Positions 1 to 7,639 of a stretch of 64,000 nucleotides of DNA are shown piece after piece. The position numbers and the translations under genes were made by a program. Where the stretch lies: the NCBI RefSeq assembly GCF_022538185.1, contig NZ_JAKYXC010000001.1:1-64000 (forward strand). Reading direction: 5' to 3'. Under the pieces are notes generated by a model. That model saw only the letters and a list, made by a program, of their open reading frames with translations. It was not told the DNA's origin and ran no database searches. The DNA comes from Microbacterium sp. CFH 31415. Its GTDB lineage: Bacteria; Actinomycetota; Actinomycetes; Actinomycetales; Microbacteriaceae. Positions within the stretch are counted from its first letter, which is position 1, and each line of letters opens with the position of its first letter.

Positions 1-77
1 CGAACCCGGAAGCTAAGCCTCTCAGCGCCGATGGTACTGCAGGGGGGACCCTGTGGGAGAGTAGGACACCGCCGGAC
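1..77 (+). rRNA. rrf: 5S ribosomal RNA, 3' part (truncated by window start)
   Basis: The first bases match the 3' portion of bacterial 5S rRNA: GAACCCGGAAGCTAAGCC near the start, the loop-E type segment CGCCGATGGTACTGC, then GGGAGAGTAGGACACCGCC before the end. The 5' part and the 16S/23S genes lie outside the window. The exact 3' end is estimated at about base 77 because the closing 5' strand is not visible. Confidence 0.93.
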
Positions 78-86
78 TTCCATTAC

Positions 87-120
87 CGAAATGGCCACCC
101 AACGCAGGGTGGCCATTTCG
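87..120 (+). terminator. Hairpin terminator after the rRNA operon
   Basis: A perfect 14-bp inverted repeat (CGAAATGGCCACCC / GGGTGGCCATTTCG) with a 6-base loop starts ten bases after the 5S end. There is no U-tract after the stem, which is common in high-GC actinobacteria. Its position and perfect pairing make it the likely rRNA operon terminator. Confidence 0.8.
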
Positions 121-189
121 CGTTAACCGTCGCCTCCGGAGTGCAGATACTGCTGCCCGCGCGACGGAACGCATCAACGACGGCATCGG

Positions 190-195
190 TAGACT
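190..195 (+). promoter_or_regulatory. -10 hexamer TAGACT of dapE (leaderless)
   Basis: TAGACT ends 6 bases before the ATG at 202, which puts the expected transcription start on the start codon. No convincing -35 was seen. Confidence 0.6.
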
Positions 196-201
196 CGGGG
201 G

Positions 202-1278
202 ATGCCGGCGCTCGATCTCACCGCGACCTCTGCCGACCTCACCCGCACGATCTGCGACATCCCGAGCGTCTCGGGTGACGAGACCACGCTGGCTGACCTC
301 ATCTTCGCGGAGGTGTCCGCACTCCCTCATCTCGAGGTCTATCGCGACGGCGACACGATCGTGGCGCGCACCACGCAGGGCAGAGCTCAGCGGGTCGCGA
401 TCGCCGGTCACATCGACACCGTGCCGATCAACGGCAACGTGCCGACGCGTGACATCGAGATCGACGGCGAGCCATTCATCTGGGGTCGCGGCACCGTCGA
501 CATGAAGGGCGGTGTCGCCGTCCAGCTCAAGCTCGCGGCCGAGCTGGTCGCGCCTCGAGTGGACATCACCTGGATGTGGTACGACCACGAGGAGGTCGAC
601 GCCGACCTCAACGGCCTCACCCGACTCGCCCGGACGCGCCCAGATCTGTTCGCGGCCGACTTCGCGATCCTCGGCGAGCCGTCCAACGGCGAGGTCGAGG
701 GCGGCTGCAACGGCAACCTCCGCGCCATCGTGCGGACCCACGGTGTCCGCTCCCACAGCGCGCGGGCCTGGATCGGCCAGAACGCCATCCACAGCGCCGC
801 CCCGGTGCTCGCCCGCCTCGCCGAGTACCGTCCGCGTGACGTGCCGGTGGAGGGACTCGTCTACCGCGAGGGCCTCAACGCCGTCCGCATCAGCGGCGGG
901 GTCGCGGGCAACGTGATCCCGGATCTGTGCGAGATCGAGGTCAACTACCGCTTCGCACCGAGTCGCGACGCCGCCGAGGCGGAGCAGCACATGCGCGACG
1001 TGTTCGCCGGGTTCGACGTCGAGATCGTCGATCTGGCCGTCGGCGCGCGACCGGGACTCGATGCACCGCTCGCGCAGGAGTTCGTCGCCGCAGTCGGGGC
1101 CGAACCGCGCCCGAAGTACGGCTGGACCGATGTCGCGCGTTTCAGCGCACTGGGCGTGCCGGCGGTCAACTACGGTCCGGGCGACCCCCACCTCGCGCAC
1201 CACGACGAGGAGCGCGTGCCCGTCGGCCAGATCGACGCGGTGGAGCGGGGCCTGCGCGCGTGGCTGAGCGGCAGCTGA
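202..1278 (+). CDS. dapE: Succinyl-diaminopimelate desuccinylase
   Basis: Cytosolic M20-family metallohydrolase that splits N-succinyl-LL-diaminopimelate into succinate and LL-DAP, for lysine and DAP-type peptidoglycan. Visible residues: metal ligands H70 (GHIDTVP) and D100 (VDMKGG), the catalytic/metal pair E130-E131 in DHEEVD, and the dimerisation domain between about residues 170 and 280. At 358 aa it has the usual family length. The ATG is fixed by a -10 hexamer six bases upstream. Its last 19 bases overlap the GTG of the next gene, suggesting coupling. In M. tuberculosis dapE also lies upstream of DUF3117, tatB and mrp homologues (from memory), so the neighbourhood looks ancestral. Confidence 0.95.
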   Translation: MPALDLTATSADLTRTICDIPSVSGDETTLADLIFAEVSALPHLEVYRDGDTIVARTTQGRAQRVAIAGHIDTVPINGNVPTRDIEIDGEPFIWGRGTVDMKGGVAVQLKLAAELVAPRVDITWMWYDHEEVDADLNGLTRLARTRPDLFAADFAILGEPSNGEVEGGCNGNLRAIVRTHGVRSHSARAWIGQNAIHSAAPVLARLAEYRPRDVPVEGLVYREGLNAVRISGGVAGNVIPDLCEIEVNYRFAPSRDAAEAEQHMRDVFAGFDVEIVDLAVGARPGLDAPLAQEFVAAVGAEPRPKYGWTDVARFSALGVPAVNYGPGDPHLAHHDEERVPVGQIDAVERGLRAWLSGS

Positions 1279-2483
1279 CCTCCGCGGTCCACCCGCGCCT
1301 GAGCGCGGGACGCGCGGCGGTCCGGGTCGGTGCGATCTACTTCGTGGCTCGCGTGGTGACGACGGGGTTCCTGCTGCTCGCTGCGGAGCTCTCGGGCTTC
1401 GACTCGCGATTCGGTCCGGACCCGACGCTCGCCGATTTCGTTCTGGGCTGGGACGCGCAGTGGTACTGGCTCGTCGCCGTAGGGGGCTACCCCACCGAGC
1501 TCCCGCTCACGGACTCCGGAGCGGTGGCCGAGAACGCCTGGGCTTTCATGCCCATCTATCCGCAGCTGGCGAAGATCGTCGCGCTGCCGTTCGGCACCTT
1601 CGCGGCAGGCGCGTTCGTCGTCTCGTTGGTGGCTGGGTACGCGGCATCCCTCGTCCTCTTCCACCTGCTGCGCAGCCGGATCGACGACACCGCGGCGCTG
1701 TGGGCGGTCACGTTCTTCGCTGCCGGCCCGCTCGCCGCGCTCTTCCAGGTGGGCTACGCCGAGGCGCTGTACCTGCTCTGGCTCTTCCTCGCCCTGTGGT
1801 GCGTGATGCGTCGCCGCTACGTGTGGCTGTACGGGCTTATCCCGGTGATGGGATTCACCCGCCCCGGCGTGCTGGCGTTCGCTCTGTTCCTCGGCCTCTT
1901 CGGCATCTGGCGCTGGTTCACGCGTCGCCGGGAGCCGTTGCCCGCCCGAGAGATCGTGAACATCGTCGCCCTCGGCCTCCTCGCCGTCCTCGTCGGGTTC
2001 GCGTGGCAGGTCGTCGCGGGACTCCTCACCGGTGACAGCGGCGCGTACCTCGCGACGGAGCTCGCATGGCGGCGCAACTGGATTCCGGGGGAGGCGGCGT
2101 TCTTCCCGTTCGAGGGATTCCTCACCGCGACCGCCTTCTGGTTCGACACCGTGTGGCACCTGCCCATCGCGCTCGGCTACGTCGTGGTCGGGGCAGCCGT
2201 CCTCGCCATCGGGGCCGTTCTCCTGTTCGTGCCGCAGGTCAAGCGACTCGGCGTCGAGGTGCGGCTGTGGAGCGCGAGCTACGTCGTGTACCTCCTGCTG
2301 GTCTTCTTCCCGCAGTCGAGCCTGTTCCGCCTGCTCGTCCCGCTGTCGCCGCTGTGGGGGGCGGTCGCCGTGCCGCGTTCGAACATCTGGCGAGTCGGCG
2401 TGCTCGTCGCCTGCCTCGTCGGGCAGTGGTGGTGGATCTACAACATGTACGCGCTCGGGAATGTGATCTGGCAGGTGCCGTGA
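1260..2483 (+). CDS. Polytopic membrane protein, PIG-V/mannosyltransferase-like
   Basis: About 407 aa and 9-10 hydrophobic segments. The motif LGWDAQWYWLVAVGGYP (D at about residue 65) in the first extracytoplasmic loop resembles the WDxxWY...GY signature of the PIG-V family of lipid-linked-mannose-dependent transferases. The family assignment suggests transfer of mannose to a cell-surface acceptor, but substrate and activity cannot be read from the sequence. The GTG at 1260 lies inside dapE and begins VAERQLTSAV before the first membrane segment; a start further upstream would run through dapE. No signal peptide apart from the first membrane helix. Confidence 0.75.
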   Translation: MAERQLTSAVHPRLSAGRAAVRVGAIYFVARVVTTGFLLLAAELSGFDSRFGPDPTLADFVLGWDAQWYWLVAVGGYPTELPLTDSGAVAENAWAFMPIYPQLAKIVALPFGTFAAGAFVVSLVAGYAASLVLFHLLRSRIDDTAALWAVTFFAAGPLAALFQVGYAEALYLLWLFLALWCVMRRRYVWLYGLIPVMGFTRPGVLAFALFLGLFGIWRWFTRRREPLPAREIVNIVALGLLAVLVGFAWQVVAGLLTGDSGAYLATELAWRRNWIPGEAAFFPFEGFLTATAFWFDTVWHLPIALGYVVVGAAVLAIGAVLLFVPQVKRLGVEVRLWSASYVVYLLLVFFPQSSLFRLLVPLSPLWGAVAVPRSNIWRVGVLVACLVGQWWWIYNMYALGNVIWQVP

Positions 2484-2542
2484 AGTATTGCGGTATGGGA
2501 CTCCATGTCCACAAGTGTCGCGCGAGCGTCGCAGGGTCACGA

Positions 2543-2548
2543 TAAACT
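2543..2548 (+). promoter_or_regulatory. Candidate -10 (TAAACT) for the DUF3117 gene
   Basis: TAAACT lies 33 bases before the ATG at 2582. Unlike many promoters here it would give a short 5' leader, and a purine-rich AAAGGGAG segment precedes the start. Confidence 0.4.
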
Positions 2549-2581
2549 TGATGTGCAGACCATCGATGAAAGGGAGCCGCA

Positions 2582-2755
2582 ATGGCAGCCATGAAGCCGA
2601 GAACCGGAGACGGGCCAATGGAGGCCGTGAAGGAGGGTCGCCTCATCATCGTGCGCGTGCCGCTCGAAGGTGGCGGTCGTCTCGTCGTCTCCGTCAACGA
2701 CGCTGAGGCCAAGGAGCTCTACGACGTTCTGGGCGGAGTCGTCAGCCCCGCCTGA
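2582..2755 (+). CDS. DUF3117 small conserved protein
   Basis: A 57-residue protein beginning MAAMKPRTGDGPMEAVKEGR and ending in VLGGVVSPA. The MKPRTGDGPMEVTKEGR-type opening and the RLVVSLxxDEAxxL-type middle are the hallmarks of DUF3117, a near-universal single-domain actinobacterial family of unknown function (Rv1211 is the M. tuberculosis member, from memory). It is small and compact with mixed charge, with no signal peptide or membrane segment. AAAGGGAG 6-7 bases upstream is a plausible ribosome site. A strong hairpin follows 19 bases after the stop, so it is probably monocistronic. No function can be given. Confidence 0.9.
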   Translation: MAAMKPRTGDGPMEAVKEGRLIIVRVPLEGGGRLVVSVNDAEAKELYDVLGGVVSPA

Positions 2756-2773
2756 GTCACACTCGTTCCACGG

Positions 2774-2799
2774 AACGGCCGGTCTTCGGACCGGCCGTT
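2774..2799 (+). terminator. Hairpin with UUCG tetraloop, shared by convergent genes
   Basis: Perfect 11-bp stem AACGGCCGGTC / GACCGGCCGTT closed by a TTCG loop and followed by TTTTCG. It lies between the stops of the DUF3117 gene (+) and the O-methyltransferase gene (-), so it can terminate both. Confidence 0.88.
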
Positions 2800-2822
2800 T
2801 TCGCGTCCGCGGACGACGCGGC

Positions 2823-3464
2823 TCAGTCGGTCGGAACGGTGGTCAGCTGCAGGAGCCCCTCACCGACGATCGACAGTGCGCCGATGACAGCGGGCGACGC
2901 CTGCGTCTCCTGGATGAGCGATCGGTACGCGGTCGTCACGGGATCACGGCGCACCGGGTCGGCGACCGCGCCGCCGGCCATCACCCGCGGAACGAGCACC
3001 GTGCCTCCCGCGCGCACCAGCCGCAGGCCGTGCTCGACGTACTCGATGACTCCCTCGGGGTCGGCGTCGACGAGCACGATGTCGTACGAGGCCTCGTTCA
3101 TCCGGGGGAGGACTTCGGCGGCGCGCCCCGTGATGAAGCGCGCCCGCGCCGGCGGGATCTTCGCGTCGGCGAACGCCTGGCGTGCAGCGCCGAGGTGCTC
3201 CGGCTCCTTGTCGATCGTCGTCAGCGTGGCCCGAGGCGAGCCGCGCAGCAGCCACAGACCCGAGACGCCGGCACCGGTGCCGATCTCGACGATGTTGAGG
3301 GCTTGGGATGCTGCGGCGATGAGGGCGCACTGAGCGCCGACGGGGGCGCTGATCGGCGCGGCACCGAGCTCGAGCGCGTGGGCACGCGCCCTCGCGATGT
3401 GGTCCGGCTCGACCGTCGCCTCGGCGGCGAATCGCTGATTCGCGTTCTGCTCTCCCATCGACAT
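2823..3464 (-). CDS. O-methyltransferase, SAM-dependent (family 3)
   Basis: 213 aa with a class I methyltransferase fold. Visible: the SAM-binding glycine motif IVEIGTGAGVSG near residue 60, acidic motif II (TIDKEP), and the metal/substrate motif IVLVDADPEG near residue 130. Family 3 enzymes (catechol/caffeoyl-CoA type) are Mg2+-dependent and methylate hydroxyls of small molecules; the substrate here is unknown. Two in-frame ATGs (3464, 3458) follow a GGAGG. In mycobacteria a homologue (Rv1220c) lies beside sigE and tatB; here tatB is the divergent neighbour but no sigma or anti-sigma gene lies between. Confidence 0.85.
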   Translation of the reverse strand: MSMGEQNANQRFAAEATVEPDHIARARAHALELGAAPISAPVGAQCALIAAASQALNIVEIGTGAGVSGLWLLRGSPRATLTTIDKEPEHLGAARQAFADAKIPPARARFITGRAAEVLPRMNEASYDIVLVDADPEGVIEYVEHGLRLVRAGGTVLVPRVMAGGAVADPVRRDPVTTAYRSLIQETQASPAVIGALSIVGEGLLQLTTVPTD

Positions 3465-3517
3465 CCTCCGCGGAAAGCCTACGGGGAACGCGTGCGCTCA
3501 CGGCTCAGGCGCGGCGG

Positions 3518-3523
3518 TAACCT
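3518..3523 (+). promoter_or_regulatory. -10 hexamer TAACCT of the tatB-like gene (leaderless)
   Basis: TAACCT ends 6 bases before the ATG at 3530, predicting a leaderless transcript. Confidence 0.6.
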
Positions 3524-3529
3524 GATCTC

Positions 3530-3922
3530 ATGTTCTTCGGCCTCACGATCGAGAAGCTGCTGCTGATCGGCCTCGTCGCCGCGCTCATCGTCGGTCCCGA
3601 ACGGCTTCCCCGGTACGCGGAGTCGCTCGGCAGCTTCACCCGTCGCGCACGGGACTGGCTCTCGACGGCGCGCACCCGCGTGCGCGACGAGATGGGGGAG
3701 GACTTCGACGACGTCGACTGGCGTACGCTCGACCCGCGGCAGTACGACCCGCGGCGGATCATCCGGGAAGCGCTGCTCGACGACGCGCCGGTTCCCACGG
3801 TGCGGGCTGCTCAGGCCGGTGCTGCCGTCGCGTCCACGGGGACCCCGCCGCCGCCCCCCGTGCGCTCGCCCTTCCGCGGACCGGAGGACGGGCCGACGCC
3901 GTACGACACCGAGGCGACCTGA
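3530..3922 (+). CDS. tatB: Sec-independent translocase subunit, TatB-like
   Basis: 130 aa. One N-terminal membrane helix (about residues 5-21) is followed by the hinge GPERLP and an amphipathic helix (YAESLGSFTRRARDWL), the TatA/TatB plan. GPERLP with the longer charged, then proline-rich, tail favours TatB over TatA. Role: part of the receptor/translocase that moves folded twin-arginine proteins across the membrane. No tatA or tatC lies nearby, as in mycobacteria where tatB is separate. It converges on mrp with a gap of about 10 bases. Confidence 0.85.
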   Translation: MFFGLTIEKLLLIGLVAALIVGPERLPRYAESLGSFTRRARDWLSTARTRVRDEMGEDFDDVDWRTLDPRQYDPRRIIREALLDDAPVPTVRAAQAGAAVASTGTPPPPPVRSPFRGPEDGPTPYDTEAT

Positions 3923-3932
3923 CAAGTCCCGA

Positions 3933-5084
3933 TCACTGCGGACGCAGCGGCAGCGAACGACCCGCGAGACCCCGCGGCTCGACCAGGAGAGCCTGCGCGA
4001 TGCGCCCGATCTCGCGCGCCGCCGCATCCTCGGGGTGGGCGAGGACGGCCGGGATGCCGGCGTCCGCGTCCCCTCGCAGAACGGGACTGAGGGGCACCGA
4101 GCCCATCAACGGCACCTCCGCCCCTTCGCGCGACAAGGCTGACGCGACCGCCGTCCCGCCGCCGGATCCGAAGAGGTCGAGCGTCGTGCCGTCGGGCAAG
4201 GTCATGGCGGCCATGTTCTCGACGACGCCGACCACCCGCTGACCGGTCTGGCGGGCGACGAGTCCGCTGCGCACGGCGACGTCGGACGCAGCCGCCTGGG
4301 GCGTGGTCACCACCAGCACATCGGCGTTCGGCAGCAGCTGACCGACGGAGATCGCGACGTCGCCCGTGCCGGGCGGCATGTCGAGCAGCAGCACGTCGAG
4401 ATCGCCGAAATACACGTCGGTGAGGAACTGCTGCACGGTGCGGTGCAGCATGGGTCCGCGCCACGCCACCGCGCCGAGCGGCTCGGTGCCGGGCCCGCGG
4501 CGCAGGAACATGCCGATCGAGATGACCTTCACTCCGTGGGCGACCGGCGGAAGCATGAGGTCGTCGATGCGCGTCGGCTGCGGCACCGCGCCGTCGGGTC
4601 CGACGAGGCCGAGCTGCCCGGGGATGGAGAAGCCGTGCACATCGGCGTCGATCAGCCCGACGGCCAGCCCGCGGGCGGCCAGCGCGACGGCGAGGTTGGC
4701 GGTGACGGTCGACTTGCCCACGCCGCCCTTGCCGCTCGTCACGGCGATCACCCGGGTGAGGGTGCCGGGACCGAAGGGCATCTCGCGGGTGCGGCCGCCG
4801 CGCAGTCGCTCGGTGAGCCCCTGGCGCTCCTGAGGCGTCATCACCCCCACGTCGAGCGCGACCTCCGAGATTCCGGGAACGGATGCCGCGGCCCGGCGCA
4901 CATCGGCCGCGATGCGCTCGGCGGCGGGGCAGCCGACGATCGTGAGCACGATGGCGACTTCGGCGATTCCGCCGTTGACGGCGATGTCGCGCACCATGTC
5001 GAGCTCGCCGATGGGCCGACGCAGTTCGGGATCGAGCACGGCGTCGACCGCCCGGCGGACGGCGTCCGCGGTGGGTTCGCTCAT
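3933..5084 (-). CDS. mrp: Mrp/ApbC-type P-loop ATPase, iron-sulfur cluster carrier
   Basis: 383 aa. N-terminal DUF59/MIP18 domain (about 5-90, with the conserved cysteine in TIVGCPAAE) followed by a deviant Walker A P-loop ATPase, VTSGKGGVGKST, and LIDADVHGFSIP (ParA/MinD superfamily). Mrp proteins bind and pass on Fe-S clusters; the family's CxxC metal motif near the C-terminus is not obvious here, so the carrier role rests on the fold. The ATG at 5084 shares one base with the stop of the upstream DUF1003 gene (TGATG), so it is the third gene of a coupled operon with mgtE-like and DUF1003. Confidence 0.9.
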   Translation of the reverse strand: MSEPTADAVRRAVDAVLDPELRRPIGELDMVRDIAVNGGIAEVAIVLTIVGCPAAERIAADVRRAAASVPGISEVALDVGVMTPQERQGLTERLRGGRTREMPFGPGTLTRVIAVTSGKGGVGKSTVTANLAVALAARGLAVGLIDADVHGFSIPGQLGLVGPDGAVPQPTRIDDLMLPPVAHGVKVISIGMFLRRGPGTEPLGAVAWRGPMLHRTVQQFLTDVYFGDLDVLLLDMPPGTGDVAISVGQLLPNADVLVVTTPQAAASDVAVRSGLVARQTGQRVVGVVENMAAMTLPDGTTLDLFGSGGGTAVASALSREGAEVPLMGSVPLSPVLRGDADAGIPAVLAHPEDAAAREIGRIAQALLVEPRGLAGRSLPLRPQ

Positions 5085-5611
5085 CAGCCGGTGCCGTCCG
5101 GCGTGTCGTCGCGCAGCTCGATCTTCTCGAGGAGCGCACGCAGCTCGGCGCGGAGCACCTCGCGCGTGACGACCTCGTCGGAGAAGTCGGTCACCGCCAT
5201 GCGCAGCGCTACCACCTCGCGGGCCAGGTATTCGGTGTCGGCGAGGTTGCGCTCGGCGCGCTGGCGGTCCTGCTCGATCTGCACGCGGTCGCGGTCGTCC
5301 TGGCGGTTCTGCGCGAGGAGGATGAGCGGTGCGGCGTACGAGGCCTGCAACGAGAGGATCAGCGTGAGCAGGGTGAAGTTCTGCGCGCGCGGATCGAACT
5401 GCAGCGGGACGGGCGCGAAGGTGTTCCACGCGAGCCACACGACGACGAAGACCGTCATGCCGATGAGGAAACCCGAGGTGCCCATGCCCCGGGCGAATGC
5501 CTCGGAGAAACGGCCGAACCGGTCCTGCGACGGCTGCGGCGTGCGCTGCAGCATCCCGGAGCGGCCGCGCGGTGCGTCGAGCGCCACCTGGCGCGCCTGC
5601 CGGCGCGCCAT
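5084..5611 (-). CDS. DUF1003 membrane protein
   Basis: 175 aa. Two membrane helices (about residues 46-66 and 80-100) with the DUF1003 features GRFSEAFARGMGTSGFL, an FDPxxFxLLxLxLSLQAxYAAPLILLAQNRQ-type segment and a long charged coiled-coil C-terminus starting DDRDRVQIEQDRQRAERN. Function of the family is unknown. The ATG at 5611 overlaps the upstream stop as TGATG; an in-frame GTG three bases earlier is possible. Its fixed place between mgtE-like and mrp suggests a shared role, but none can be named. Confidence 0.88.
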   Translation of the reverse strand: MARRQARQVALDAPRGRSGMLQRTPQPSQDRFGRFSEAFARGMGTSGFLIGMTVFVVVWLAWNTFAPVPLQFDPRAQNFTLLTLILSLQASYAAPLILLAQNRQDDRDRVQIEQDRQRAERNLADTEYLAREVVALRMAVTDFSDEVVTREVLRAELRALLEKIELRDDTPDGTG

Positions 5612-6894
5612 CACGAGCGCCTCGGAATCGTCGCGGTCGAGACGGGGACCGCCGGTGGCGCCTCGCCGTGCGAGCGCCAGTCGTCGGGCAGCAGGTAGTC
5701 GAGCACGTCGTCGATGCTGACGGCGCCGACGAGCCGGTGCGCCTGGTCGACGACCGGCACCGACACGAGGTTGTAGCTCGCGAGGAGACGGGCGACCTCG
5801 GCGGCCGATGCCGAGGCCGGCAGCGGATCGAGCGTGTCGTCGATGATGGCGCCGAGCCGCTCGTGCGGCGGATAGCGCAGCATCCGCTGGAAGTGCACGG
5901 TGCCCAGCAGCCGACCTGTCGGCGTCTCGTACGGCGGGAGGGTGACGAAGACGGCGGCGGCCAAGGCGGGGTGCAGCTCGTGCCGGCGGATGAGGGCGAG
6001 GGCCTCGGCGACGGTCGCGTCGGCGGACAGCACGATGGGCTCGCTGGTCATGAGACCGCCCGCGGTGTCGGGGCCGTACTTCAGCAGCGCGCGCACGTCT
6101 TCGGCCTCTTCGGGCTCCATGAGCTCGAGCAGCTCTTCGGACCGCGATTCCGGCAGCTGGCCCAGCAGGTCGGCCGCGTCATCCGGCTCCATAGCATCGA
6201 GGATGTCGGCCGCGCGCTCATCGCCGAGCGCCTCGAGGATGTGGACCTGCTCCTCTTCGGGCATCTCTTCGAGCGCGTCGGCGAGTCGGTCGTCTGGCAG
6301 CTCCTCGGCGACCTCGATGAGCCGCTCGTCGGGAAGGTCGAGCAGGGTGTTGGCGAGGTCGGCCGGCTTGAGGTCGGAGTAGGTCGCCACGAGCTGCTCG
6401 GCCGACTGAGCCTCGCCGGGGTTCTGCTGCTCGCGCACGTCCTGCCACGACGCGAAGGTCGTCGGACCCTTGGCGAACGGCGACGCGCTCGTTCGCGGCC
6501 GGCGCAGGAAGAGCTGACCGATGTCCCATTCGCCGAGACGGTTGCGCTCGATCGCGACGTCTTCGATGACCGCGGTGCCCGAGCCGTCGTTGAGGTACAC
6601 CTTGCGCCCGAGGAGCTCGGCCATCACACGCACCTCGCCGCCGCGCTGCTGGAACCGCCGCACGTTGATGAGACCGGTCGTGATGACCTGCCCGGTGGCG
6701 ATCGACGTGACGCGGCCGATCGAGACGAACACGTGACGACGGCCCGGGATCTCGACCACCAGCCCGATCACCCGCGGCGGATCGTCCTTGCGGTATATGA
6801 CCACGACGTCGCGCACCCGCCCGAGGCGGTCGCCTGCGGGGTCGAAGACGGAGCACCCGGACAGGCGCGCCACGAATACCCTCTGCGTGCTCAC
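5611..6894 (-). CDS. Soluble MgtE-like sensor: PRC-barrel, MgtE N-domain, CBS pair, no channel
   Basis: 427 aa. Order: two beta-rich PRC-barrel-like segments (about 1-130, e.g. GDRLGRVRDVVVIY and GTAVIEDVAIERN), the right-handed helical MgtE intracellular domain (about 175-285, repeats such as LLDLPDERLIEVAEELPDD), then two CBS domains (about 285-405). There is no transmembrane segment, so this is the cytosolic Mg2+-sensing part of MgtE without the pore, and it cannot be the transporter itself. GTG 6894 is preferred to an upstream ATG at 6942 because TACGCT lies 7 bases before it and the longer form would overlap the divergent gene. Confidence 0.82.
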   Translation of the reverse strand: MSTQRVFVARLSGCSVFDPAGDRLGRVRDVVVIYRKDDPPRVIGLVVEIPGRRHVFVSIGRVTSIATGQVITTGLINVRRFQQRGGEVRVMAELLGRKVYLNDGSGTAVIEDVAIERNRLGEWDIGQLFLRRPRTSASPFAKGPTTFASWQDVREQQNPGEAQSAEQLVATYSDLKPADLANTLLDLPDERLIEVAEELPDDRLADALEEMPEEEQVHILEALGDERAADILDAMEPDDAADLLGQLPESRSEELLELMEPEEAEDVRALLKYGPDTAGGLMTSEPIVLSADATVAEALALIRRHELHPALAAAVFVTLPPYETPTGRLLGTVHFQRMLRYPPHERLGAIIDDTLDPLPASASAAEVARLLASYNLVSVPVVDQAHRLVGAVSIDDVLDYLLPDDWRSHGEAPPAVPVSTATIPRRS

Positions 6895-6901
6895 GCGTTC
6901 C

Positions 6902-6907
6902 AGCGTA
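6902..6907 (-). promoter_or_regulatory. -10 hexamer TACGCT of the mgtE-like/DUF1003/mrp operon (leaderless)
   Basis: Read on the minus strand, TACGCT ends 7 bases before the GTG at 6894. It supports that start. Confidence 0.58.
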
Positions 6908-6934
6908 GTCCGGACACCGTGGGAGGATGGGGAG

Positions 6935-7639
6935 ATGACCATGATGGGCGGACGCTTTCCCCAGGGGTCTGAGGAGGTCGGTCAGACCGTCGCCAGCTTC
7001 CCCACGTACGACGCCGCGCAGAAGGCCGTGTCGTCACTCATCGCCGGCGAGGTGCCCGCCCGTGACATCGCGATCGTGGGGCAGGGCCTGCGCTCCATCG
7101 AGAAGGTGACCGGACGGCTCGGCTACGCCTCCGCCGCCCGCTCCGGCGCGATCAACGGACTGCTGCTCGGCCTGCTCTTCTCCGCCATCCTCGTGATCGG
7201 CTCGCCCACGGTGCCGATCCAGGCCTTCGTCGGTGTGCTGTTCGTCGGCATCGCGATCGGCATGCTCCTGAGCATCATCACCTACTCGTTCGTGCGCCGT
7301 CGTCGCGACTACGCGTCGGTGATGCAGGTGGTCGCGGACCACTACGAGGTCACCGTCGCGGCGACCAGCATCCACCGCGCCCGCCAGGTGCTCGGCCCGC
7401 AGGCCGCGCCCGACCCGCCCGCGCAGAGCTCGACGCCGCCGGTGGTCCTTGGGGCGCCCGAAGGCGACCCCGAACCGCCGCGCTACGGCGAGCGTGTGTC
7501 GCCGGCGTCGACCGCTGCGGCGGACGACGGTCCGGCGGGGGCCGCCCCCGCTGCTCCCGCTGCTCCCGCTGCTCCCGCTGCGCCTCGTGAGCCCTCGGAA
7601 GGCGAGGCCGCCGGGTCCGAGGCGGGCTCCGACCGCTGA
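6935..7639 (+). CDS. General stress protein 17M-like domain membrane protein
   Basis: 234 aa. The N-terminal part (about 14-60, VASFPTYDAAQKAVSSL and DIAIVGQGLRSIEKVTGR) matches the general stress protein 17M/YflT-type domain, followed by two adjacent membrane helices (about 75-115) and a cytosolic strand-helix segment. The last 75 residues are low-complexity Pro/Ala, including an AAP tandem repeat. Likely an envelope stress protein; function unknown. ATG 6935 follows a GGAGGATGGGG ribosome site. The stop overlaps the next ATG (TGATG). Confidence 0.75.
   Translation: MTMMGGRFPQGSEEVGQTVASFPTYDAAQKAVSSLIAGEVPARDIAIVGQGLRSIEKVTGRLGYASAARSGAINGLLLGLLFSAILVIGSPTVPIQAFVGVLFVGIAIGMLLSIITYSFVRRRRDYASVMQVVADHYEVTVAATSIHRARQVLGPQAAPDPPAQSSTPPVVLGAPEGDPEPPRYGERVSPASTAAADDGPAGAAPAAPAAPAAPAAPREPSEGEAAGSEAGSDR
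7550..7576 (+). repeat. Tandem 9-bp repeat GCTGCTCCC coding (AAP)n
   Basis: Three perfect copies of GCTGCTCCC followed by a partial copy, within the C-terminal tail of the stress-type membrane protein. GCT is otherwise a rare Ala codon here, which makes the unit stand out. Slippage would change tail length in frame. Confidence 0.85.
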
